Source: Bacteroidota bacterium (lineage in GTDB: Bacteria > Bacteroidota > Bacteroidia > Bacteroidales > CG2-30-32-10). Taken from it: a DNA stretch of 5,922 nt. A program made the position numbers and the translations under genes. The stretch spans positions 1 through 5,922 of the forward strand of contig JAAXXA010000199.1 in assembly GCA_013334735.1 (NCBI GenBank), in the 5' to 3' direction. The notes beneath the pieces are model-generated. The model was given only the letters and a program-made list of their open reading frames with translations. It searched no databases and was not told the origin of the DNA. Below, piece by piece: positions 1-5,916 of the stretch. How positions within the stretch are numbered: the stretch's first letter is position 1; each line of letters starts with the position of its first letter.

Positions 1-701
1 CCTACCGGTTCGTTAAAATCGGAAGGTTCCGAATTAGCAGATGTTATATTTCTTTCGGCTAAAAGACTTCTTAATTCTGTAAAAGTCAGCACTTCTTCCA
101 CTTCGTCACTTTCATCTTTTTTTGCTATACATGGTCCGATAAAAACAATTTTTAAATCGTTACCATAAATATGTTTAATAATTCGCGCTGTGGCAATCAT
201 AGGAGAAACAACAGGTACCAAATGCTTAACCAGATGAGGATAATATTTTTCAATATAATTTACAATTGCAGGACAATCAGAAGAAATATAATGTTCCTTT
301 TTATTTCCGCTGAATAATTTATTATATCTGTCGGCTACGATATCGGCGCCAAATGCTACTTCAAAAACCTCTTTAAAACCCAGAGCTTTTATCATTCCTA
401 CTATTATTTTATGATCTTCATATTCGCTAAATTCAGCGGCAAAACTGGGCGCAATGGCTGCAACGATATGATCAGTGCTATTTAAAAGGGATATTATTGC
501 ATCTTTTGATTTATAATAAACTTTTGCACCCTGACTGCATACTTTTACACAGTTCCCACAGCCGATACAACGTTTTTCAATAACCATTGCCTGCCCGTTC
601 TGTATTTTAATGGCTTTTGCAGGGCACTCTCTTACACAAGTGTAACAAGTTTTACACCTTTCCTCTATTGTTCTTACTAATGGTATATTTTTGGGTTTCA
701 T
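1..701 (-). CDS. HydS-like putative sensory [FeFe]-hydrogenase (3' part cut off by window edge)
   Basis: This open frame starts at the ATG at 699-701 and runs off the left edge after 233 codons without a stop. Residues 12-60 form a two-cluster ferredoxin domain with Cys16/19/22/26 and Cys45/48/51/55. From about residue 79 it follows the [FeFe]-hydrogenase large-subunit H-domain: an APSFAAEF stretch, then SSDCPAI (140-146) in place of TSCCPGW, then GPCIAKK (189-195) in place of MPCTAKK. Two H-cluster ligand cysteines, Cys143 and Cys191, are therefore kept. The proton-relay Cys is Asp142, and the positions of the catalytic relay Glu, Ser and Met residues are also changed. The third ligand motif and any C-terminal PAS or phosphatase domain lie outside the window. 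Family knowledge: group C-like (HydS) proteins sit beside HydABC operons, as in Thermotoga, and are thought to sense H2. The gene starts 21 nt after hydA, so it is probably cotranscribed. The start is the first ATG ahead of the ferredoxin domain, and no Shine-Dalgarno is seen. The sensory role is inferred. Confidence is high for the family and moderate for the function. Confidence 0.85.
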   Translation of the reverse strand, partial: MKPKNIPLVRTIEERCKTCYTCVRECPAKAIKIQNGQAMVIEKRCIGCGNCVKVCSQGAKVYYKSKDAIISLLNSTDHIVAAIAPSFAAEFSEYEDHKIIVGMIKALGFKEVFEVAFGADIVADRYNKLFSGNKKEHYISSDCPAIVNYIEKYYPHLVKHLVPVVSPMIATARIIKHIYGNDLKIVFIGPCIAKKDESDEVEEVLTFTELRSLLAERNITSANSEPSDFNEPV

Positions 702-722
702 GAAGTGAAATTTTTACTATTG

Positions 723-2447
723 TTATTTCATCACATCTCTTTTTTTGTATGTAGTATGTAGTAATTCATGGCTAAGTTGTTTGTTTGGCTTTCCAAGATA
801 TTTCGAGTATAACTCTTTTACCTGTGGGTTTTCGTGAGAAACACGAAGAGTTTCATTTTTGTCGATATTGTATAGCGCTGCAACTCTTGCATAAATGGAT
901 TCTTTTTCAGCGCCTATATGCTGTCCTCCTCCTGCAATACAACCTCCCGGACAGCACATAACTTCAACAAATTGTAAATTCCCGCTTCCCAGCGCAACAC
1001 CGCGGATAAACGATTCGGCATTTCCCAAACCATTAATTACAGCTACACCAACGTCTAAATCACCAATGTTTAAACGGGTTTGTTTTACACCTCTGAAATC
1101 GCGTAATTCCTCAAGTGCAAATCTTTCCAATTCTTTTCCCGTTATCATGAAAAATGCTGTTCGTAAAGCAGCTTCCATAACACCACCGCTGGCGCCGAAA
1201 ATTTTTCCTGCTGTAGTTCTTGTTCCTAAAGGAGAATCAGCATCTTCAGGCTCCAAATTTTTTATATCGATATTATATAAGCGAATTAATTTTGCCATTT
1301 CACGGGTAGTTAATACGGCATCAACGTCCGAAATTCCATCTGATGTCATTTCTTCCCTCTGCGCTTCAAATTTTTTAGCAGTACAAGGCATAACAGCTAC
1401 AGAATATATTTCTTCTTTATCAATATTTTCAATTGTAGCATAATAGTTTTTAATTACTGCTCCCATCATTTGCTGTGGCGACTTGCATGTGGAAAGATTT
1501 GGAATAATTTCGGGCATAAACTCTTCAACATATTTAACCCAGCCAGGACAACAACTTGTAAACATAGGTAGTGTTTTTTTATTTTCTATCCTGTCTATAA
1601 GCTCCGCAGCTTCTTCCATTATTGTTAAATCAGCAGCAAAACTTGTATCGAAAACCCTGTAAAATCCTATTTTTCTAATCGCGGCATTCAGAATTCCATT
1701 CATATCTTTTCCTGCTTCCAAACCAAATTCTTCGGCAATAGAAACAGTTACAGCAGGAGCATACTGCACTATTACTTTTTTAGACGGATTCCTTAATGCA
1801 CTCATCACCTGATCCAAATGCGGTTTCTCGGTAATGGCGCCGGTTGGACAAACCATCAGACACTGTCCGCAATTAACACATGACGAAACATTTATACTTT
1901 TGTTAAAAGCAGGACTTACCATGGTTTTACTTCCCCTATTCACGAAATCAATTGCTGAAACCCCGATAATTTCTTCGCATACTCTTACACATCTCCCGCA
2001 TAAAATACATTTGTCCGGATCGCGGCTGATACTTTGTCCTGAAACATCCATATTATGGCTGTTTTTTACTCCGTTTATGCGCCTTTGTTTGATATCTAAT
2101 TCTTCTGATAAATTTTGTAATTCGCAATTTTTATTTCTTGCACAATAAAGGCAATCATCAGGATGATTGGACAGCAGTAGTTCAACAATAGTTTTTCTGG
2201 CATTAACCACCCTTGGCGAATGTGTCAATATACTCATTCCTTCTTCGGCAGGAGTAGAACAAGCTGTAATTAAACGACCATTATTTACGTTTTCAACCAA
2301 ACACATTCTGCATGTTCCTGATGGTAACATATTTTTGATATGGCATAATGTGGGAATTTTAATTCCGCTTCTTTCAATAGTATCTAAAAGCTTTTCGCCT
2401 TTAACAGCCTCAACGGATTTTTCGTTTATTTTTATGTTCAGTTTCAT
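723..2447 (-). CDS. hydA: HydA, catalytic H-cluster subunit of trimeric NAD-linked [FeFe]-hydrogenase
   Basis: HydA is the cytoplasmic subunit that interconverts H+ and H2. Its 574 residues have the M3 architecture in order. A plant-type [2Fe-2S] domain uses Cys35/46/49/63. A His-Cys3 [4Fe-4S] site uses His95, Cys99/102/108. A two-[4Fe-4S] ferredoxin domain uses Cys147/150/153/157 and Cys190/193/196/200. The H-domain follows, with TSCCPGW (Cys299, Cys300), MPCTAKK (Cys355, Lys358) and MCCPGGC (Cys499, Cys503). The length and the H-cluster residue numbers coincide with those of Clostridium pasteurianum CpI. The proton-relay residues Glu279, Glu282, Ser319 and Cys299 are all present, so the enzyme should be active. 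Clustering with hydB and hydC makes it a group A3-type subunit rather than a monomeric enzyme. It ends about 70 residues after the last ligand, so it lacks the extra C-terminal [2Fe-2S] domain of Thermotoga HydA. Cys498 beside ligand Cys499 is unusual. The start lies 33 nt after the hydB stop, behind an A-rich leader without a Shine-Dalgarno. The H-cluster needs the HydEFG maturases, which are not in this window. Confidence 0.97.
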   Translation of the reverse strand: MKLNIKINEKSVEAVKGEKLLDTIERSGIKIPTLCHIKNMLPSGTCRMCLVENVNNGRLITACSTPAEEGMSILTHSPRVVNARKTIVELLLSNHPDDCLYCARNKNCELQNLSEELDIKQRRINGVKNSHNMDVSGQSISRDPDKCILCGRCVRVCEEIIGVSAIDFVNRGSKTMVSPAFNKSINVSSCVNCGQCLMVCPTGAITEKPHLDQVMSALRNPSKKVIVQYAPAVTVSIAEEFGLEAGKDMNGILNAAIRKIGFYRVFDTSFAADLTIMEEAAELIDRIENKKTLPMFTSCCPGWVKYVEEFMPEIIPNLSTCKSPQQMMGAVIKNYYATIENIDKEEIYSVAVMPCTAKKFEAQREEMTSDGISDVDAVLTTREMAKLIRLYNIDIKNLEPEDADSPLGTRTTAGKIFGASGGVMEAALRTAFFMITGKELERFALEELRDFRGVKQTRLNIGDLDVGVAVINGLGNAESFIRGVALGSGNLQFVEVMCCPGGCIAGGGQHIGAEKESIYARVAALYNIDKNETLRVSHENPQVKELYSKYLGKPNKQLSHELLHTTYKKRDVMK

Positions 2448-2460
2448 ATTTTTTCTTTTT

Positions 2461-2478
2461 TAATAATCTGAATTATTA
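2461..2478 (-). other. AT-only intercistronic hairpin between hydB and hydA
   Basis: Immediately after the hydB stop the transcript would read TAATAAT-TCAG-ATTATTA, a perfect 7-bp inverted repeat with a 4-nt loop. An A-rich stretch then leads into the hydA start. The stem has only A-U pairs and no U-run follows it, so it is unlikely to terminate transcription. It could affect message processing or access to the hydA start. It may also be chance in AT-rich DNA. Confidence 0.3.
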
Positions 2479-2480
2479 TA

Positions 2481-4427
2481 TTAATTATAGAAAATAGCGT
2501 TGAATTTACAGGCATCAGAACATGCTCCACAACCGATACATTTATCCTGCAAAATAATATGCCGCGTTTTTTTGCCACCTATGATAGCTGATGAAGGACA
2601 TTTTTTTAAACAAGCCATACATCCTGTACATTTTTCAGCATCGATATAATACTTACGAAGATTTGTACAAATGTTTGCGCTGCACTTTCTTTCAAAAATA
2701 TGTTCTTCATATTCTTTACGAAACCATTTTATAGTGCTTAACACGGGATTAGGAGCCGACTGTCCCAAACCGCAAAGAGATGTTTCTTTAATAACTTTAC
2801 TGAGCTCTTCCAACATGATAACGCCCTGAAATCTAACCAGCGCTTCCTTATTATCTTCCGATGAAGGTTTATTAGTTATTGCTTCTAATATTTCCAACAT
2901 TCTTTTAGTCCCTTCTCTGCATGGAATACACTTTCCGCAACTTTCTTTTTGAATAAAATCCATAAAGAATTTAGCAATATCTACCATGCATGTTGTTTCG
3001 TCCATAACAACCATTCCTCCTGATCCCATCATAGCCCCTACATTTAGCAATGAATCATAATCTACAATAATATCAAGGTTTTCCTCGGTAACACATCCAC
3101 CCGAAGGTCCTCCCATTTGAACAGCTTTGAATTTTTTATTATCCCTAACGCCGCCTGCAATATCAAATAATATATGGCGTAATGTAGTCCCCATTGGGAT
3201 TTCTACCAATCCTGTTTTTTCTACTTTTCCTGATAAGGCAAAGACTTTTGTACCCTTGCTTTTTTCAGTACCTATACTGCTAAACCATTCTTCACCGTTT
3301 TGCATTATGGCTGCAACATTGGCAAATGTTTCAACATTATTAATTATAGTAGGTTTATTGAACAAGCCTACAACAGCAGGATAAGGCGGTCGGGGCTTAG
3401 GCATTCCTCGTTTTCCTTCAATGCTTTGCATTAAAGCTGTTTCTTCACCACATACAAAAGCTCCAGCGCCTTTTTTAATTTTTATTTCTAAATCAAAACC
3501 TGTATTAAATATATTTTTGCCTAAAAGTCCATAAGATTTAGCTTGTTCCAGTGCTATTATCAATCGTGAAATGGCAAGCGGGTACTCTGCACGTATATAA
3601 ATATATGCCTGTGAAGCGCCTATTGCAAAAGCGCCAGTGATCATTCCTTCGATTACACTATGTGGATCGCTTTCTATAACGGCTCTGTCCATAAATGCGC
3701 CTGGATCTCCTTCATCTGCATTGCAAATCAAATATTTTTGCTGATTCTTTTCAAAAAGCGCTGTTTTCCATTTTTTTCCTGTAGGAAAACCGCCACCTCC
3801 CCTGCCTCTAAGACCGCTAAGTTCAATTTGACGACAAACTTGTGTAGGTGTTTTTGCATTTAATGTCGTAAAAATTGACTTATAACCGCCATGCGCGATG
3901 TACTCATTAATACTGGAAGGGTCAATAATTCCGCAATTTTTCAGCACTATTCTTTTCTGACTTTTAAAAAAAGAATGTTCTTGGAACAATGGAATTCCTT
4001 TCCATAACTCACCTGTGTCAGAACCATACTGCCCTATTACGGATTGAGCAGATACATTATCGGAAAAGATATCATCAAACAATGCTTTAACTTTATCGGC
4101 AGTAACATTTTCAAAAGAAATTCTTTTTTTGCCCGGCAATGCCACATCTACAATAGGTTCGGAAGAACAAAGACCTATACATCCGGTTTCTATGATTTCA
4201 GCATTGATACCATTATTACTAAAATAATTTTTGATCTCTATAATAGTTTTTCCGGCGCCGGCTCCAAGCCCGCATGTTCCTGCGCCAACCCATACAACAG
4301 TATTTTCACGACTTTCTTTTCGAAAATCAGAAAAAAGTTTAGAGATAGTGTTTTTATCATCTACAGTAGTTTTACCCGACAAATAGCTGACGAGCATGTT
4401 TTCAACATTTATATCAGTTGTTTTCAT
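2481..4427 (-). CDS. hydB: HydB, FMN/NAD(H)-binding subunit of trimeric [FeFe]-hydrogenase (NuoF-like)
   Basis: HydB is the cytoplasmic diaphorase subunit that exchanges electrons with NAD(H) through FMN and passes them to HydA and HydC. Its 648 residues show these domains in order. An N-terminal thioredoxin-like domain (about 42-120) has Cys52, Cys83 and Cys87. A NuoF-like FMN/NAD core follows, with GLRGRGGGGFPTG (205-217), NADEGDPGAF (236-245) and a GAGAFVCGEETA stretch (320-331). A NuoF C-terminal [4Fe-4S] site uses Cys497/500/503 and Cys552. A C-terminal ferredoxin domain carries two [4Fe-4S] sites (Cys600/603/606/610 and Cys630/633/636/640). His576, Cys582 and Cys587 match the conserved segment before the ferredoxin domain that binds zinc in bifurcating HydB. 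Cys480 is a plausible fourth ligand, by inference. The C-terminal ferredoxin domain separates HydB from plain respiratory NuoF and is typical of bifurcating enzymes. Its ATG overlaps the hydC stop (ATGA), which suggests translational coupling. Bifurcation versus simple NADH dependence cannot be settled from sequence. Confidence 0.96.
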   Translation of the reverse strand: MKTTDINVENMLVSYLSGKTTVDDKNTISKLFSDFRKESRENTVVWVGAGTCGLGAGAGKTIIEIKNYFSNNGINAEIIETGCIGLCSSEPIVDVALPGKKRISFENVTADKVKALFDDIFSDNVSAQSVIGQYGSDTGELWKGIPLFQEHSFFKSQKRIVLKNCGIIDPSSINEYIAHGGYKSIFTTLNAKTPTQVCRQIELSGLRGRGGGGFPTGKKWKTALFEKNQQKYLICNADEGDPGAFMDRAVIESDPHSVIEGMITGAFAIGASQAYIYIRAEYPLAISRLIIALEQAKSYGLLGKNIFNTGFDLEIKIKKGAGAFVCGEETALMQSIEGKRGMPKPRPPYPAVVGLFNKPTIINNVETFANVAAIMQNGEEWFSSIGTEKSKGTKVFALSGKVEKTGLVEIPMGTTLRHILFDIAGGVRDNKKFKAVQMGGPSGGCVTEENLDIIVDYDSLLNVGAMMGSGGMVVMDETTCMVDIAKFFMDFIQKESCGKCIPCREGTKRMLEILEAITNKPSSEDNKEALVRFQGVIMLEELSKVIKETSLCGLGQSAPNPVLSTIKWFRKEYEEHIFERKCSANICTNLRKYYIDAEKCTGCMACLKKCPSSAIIGGKKTRHIILQDKCIGCGACSDACKFNAIFYN

Positions 4428-4891
4428 GATTGTATTTCTTGATTTCTGTAGTTATTAATTATTTCGACAACTTTTTCGGAGGTAATTTTAGCATAAAATT
4501 CACCATTCACCGAAATTACAGGGGCTAAGCCGCAGGCTCCTATACACGCTACAACTTCAATACTAAACAATCCGTCTCTGGTGGTTTGCCCTGCTTTAAT
4601 TTTTAAAGTTTTTTCCAGTTCCTTTAACACCGTTGAAGAACCTAACACATGGCAGGCAGTACCTCTGCAAACCATGATGTTATATTTACCCTTTGGGATA
4701 AAACGAAACTGGTTATAAAAAGTAGCCACGCCATAAATCTTGCTTACAGGCATTTTTAAAAGCCTTCCTACTTCAACAACCGACGTCTCTGACAAATAGC
4801 CGTACTGATCCTGAATGTCCTGAAGCAGAGGGATTAAATTGTTGCGTTTACTGCCTGTATATGAATCTAATATTTCTTTTATCTTTTCCAT
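4424..4891 (-). CDS. hydC: HydC, [2Fe-2S] thioredoxin-like subunit of trimeric [FeFe]-hydrogenase (NuoE-like)
   Basis: HydC is the small electron-transfer subunit that pairs with HydB in the soluble complex. The 155-residue length is normal for the NuoE/HydC family. An N-terminal helical part (about 1-60) contains the family stretches PLLQDIQDQYGYLS and KIYGVATFYNQF. A thioredoxin-like [2Fe-2S] domain follows, with ligands Cys75 and Cys80 (CRGTAC) and Cys116 and Cys120 (CIGAC). All four ligands are present. The gene begins 18 nt after the response-regulator stop, and its TGA overlaps the hydB ATG by 4 nt. The order hydC-hydB-hydA is the same as in Thermotoga maritima. The chosen ATG gives a family-typical N-terminus (MEKIKEILDSY). 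The 18-nt leader is AT-rich with no Shine-Dalgarno, as expected for Bacteroidota. A NuoE of complex I is ruled out by the neighbouring hydA and the absence of other nuo genes. Confidence 0.96.
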   Translation of the reverse strand: MEKIKEILDSYTGSKRNNLIPLLQDIQDQYGYLSETSVVEVGRLLKMPVSKIYGVATFYNQFRFIPKGKYNIMVCRGTACHVLGSSTVLKELEKTLKIKAGQTTRDGLFSIEVVACIGACGLAPVISVNGEFYAKITSEKVVEIINNYRNQEIQS

Positions 4892-4909
4892 TTTAAATAT
4901 TATAAAAGA

Positions 4910-5854
4910 TTAACAAACGGAATTATTTTTAGCCAATACTCTTTCAAGTTCAGTAATTATCTTTCCCGTATCCACCGGTTTGCTAAGGAAGCCGGCTACA
5001 GGAAACCAAATGGTTTGTCCGCTTTCCGATAAATAATCTATACCCGCGTTGCCGCTTACCATGTCCTTTACCAATAAAACATGTAAATCTTTGAAACCCG
5101 GATTTTTTCTGAAATCCCTTGCCATTTCCTGTACATCAGGACGAGTGGTAACAAGCACTTCAACCGAAGTTTGCATTAGAACAGGAATGTTCTTTAATTC
5201 AGGATCGTCGGTTATTTCTTTTGCCAGTTCAAAACCTTCGAAATGCGTTGTCATCATTACATCAAGTATAGCTAAATCAGGCTTTTCTTCTCTGATTTTT
5301 TTAATACCTTCTACTTTATTCATAGCAGTAATTACCTGGTATCCTTTTTTACTCAAAATGGTTTCAAGTACTGTGATAATGTCAATATCATCATCTACAA
5401 TAAGAATTTTAGTAGTTTTCATAAATTTGAATTTTGAATTGTTTATTAATAGATTTATATTTATTGGTAATGCGCACTTATTTTCAATAACCATATCAAT
5501 GGCTCTCATAATTTCGTATTTGTCGGCATTTTTAGGCAGAAAAGCATTTACTCCAACCGAAATAATACGGCTTAAATATTCCATATCGTTAAACAGAGTA
5601 AGAGCTACAATTCGGGTTTGAGGGTATTTTTTCTTAATAATTTTAGCTGCTTCCACTCCATCCATACAAGGCATTTCAATATCCATCAACACTATGTCGA
5701 TTTTTTTATTTTCAAGGATGGTAAGTAGTTCCACACCATTTGAAGCGCCAAAAACTGATTTTATTTGTGGCATTTTTGAGAGGACTATTTTTAGTCCTTC
5801 ACGGAAAACATCGTGATCCTCGGCTATGACAATATTTTTTGCTTCTGCTTCCAT
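4910..5854 (-). CDS. Tandem receiver-domain response regulator without output domain
   Basis: The 314-residue protein has two phosphoacceptor (REC) domains and no DNA-binding or enzymatic output domain. REC1 (about 6-125) is NarL/LuxR-like, with Glu12/Asp13, phospho-acceptor Asp58 in MDIEMPCMDG, Thr86 and Lys108. REC2 (about 147-310) has Asp154-156, acceptor Asp198, Thr229 and Lys292. Its Thr-to-Lys interval is 63 residues against 22 in REC1, so about 40 residues are inserted around the beta4-beta5 region. The residues between the domains (about 131-144) are low-complexity, and Met145 begins a sequence (MKTTKILIVDDD) that looks like the start of a stand-alone receiver. A 7-bp tandem duplication sits at that point, so the fusion may be recent, or a sequencing error. 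The gene leads the operon, 18 nt ahead of hydC. It probably relays a redox or H2 signal by phosphotransfer or protein contact. The partner kinase is not in the window. The family is certain, the exact role is unknown. Confidence 0.85.
   Translation of the reverse strand: MEAEAKNIVIAEDHDVFREGLKIVLSKMPQIKSVFGASNGVELLTILENKKIDIVLMDIEMPCMDGVEAAKIIKKKYPQTRIVALTLFNDMEYLSRIISVGVNAFLPKNADKYEIMRAIDMVIENKCALPININLLINNSKFKFMKTTKILIVDDDIDIITVLETILSKKGYQVITAMNKVEGIKKIREEKPDLAILDVMMTTHFEGFELAKEITDDPELKNIPVLMQTSVEVLVTTRPDVQEMARDFRKNPGFKDLHVLLVKDMVSGNAGIDYLSESGQTIWFPVAGFLSKPVDTGKIITELERVLAKNNSVC
5426..5439. repeat. Perfect 7-bp tandem duplication at the receiver-receiver junction
   Basis: The plus strand reads TTTGAAT twice in a row, directly upstream (in gene direction) of the Met145 codon at 5420-5422. 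Because 7 is not a multiple of three, loss of one copy would shift the frame. The first receiver would then end at a TGA that overlaps the Met145 ATG as ATGA. This is the same junction type seen between hydC and hydB. Confidence 0.85.
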
Positions 5855-5873
5855 TTCTTTTTTGATTGCGAAA

Positions 5874-5881
5874 CAAAAGTA
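5874..5881 (-). promoter_or_regulatory. Bacteroidota-type -7 promoter element of the operon
   Basis: The minus strand reads TACTTTTG, an exact match to the TAnnTTTG -7 consensus of Bacteroidota primary sigma-factor promoters. It ends 19 nt before the regulator ATG, so transcription would start a few bases further on with a short leader. No TTTG -33 element is found at the usual spacing. The nearest TTG is only 14 nt upstream of the element. This is the only promoter candidate I noted for the gene set, and the tight spacing of the genes suggests one transcript. Confidence 0.5.
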
Positions 5882-5916
5882 TAGAGTCTTATATTCAAGA
5901 ATACGAGTATAAAGTC
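5877..5916 (-). promoter_or_regulatory. Imperfect direct repeat pair flanking a small dyad in the operon promoter region
   Basis: On the minus strand GACTTTATACTC (5916-5905) recurs as GACTCTATACTT (5888-5877), 10 of 12 bases identical and 28 bp apart. The second copy overlaps the -7 element. Between them is TATTCTTGAATA (5903-5892), a 5-bp inverted repeat around two bases. The arrangement fits an operator, but no regulator can be assigned. Chance is possible in AT-rich DNA. The rest of the region from 5917 to the window edge shows nothing recognisable. Confidence 0.35.

Noticed and set aside
705..730. Possible inverted repeat TGAAAT...ATTTCA at the hydA/HydS-like junction
   Set aside because: The stem is only 6 bp with a 13-nt loop and no U-run follows. 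It overlaps the hydA stop and fits chance in AT-rich DNA, so it is not called a terminator.
895..2463. Open frames on the plus strand across hydA (895-1443, 1834-2148, 2167-2463)
   Set aside because: They lie opposite a fully supported hydA, show no family motifs and read as antisense shadows rich in Ser, Ile and Leu.
3127..4442. Open frames on the plus strand across hydB (3127-3384, 3660-3863, 4044-4442)
   Set aside because: They are antisense to conserved NuoF-like and Fe-S domains and have no recognisable protein features.
4424..4891. hydC and hydB as complex I nuoE and nuoF
   Set aside because: HydB has an extra C-terminal two-cluster ferredoxin domain and an N-terminal thioredoxin-like domain, and a hydA gene follows directly. 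No other complex I gene is present.
5049..5621. A 190-codon open frame on the plus strand across the response regulator
   Set aside because: It is antisense to both receiver domains, low-complexity Ser/Ile-rich, and spans the receiver-receiver junction without any domain signal.
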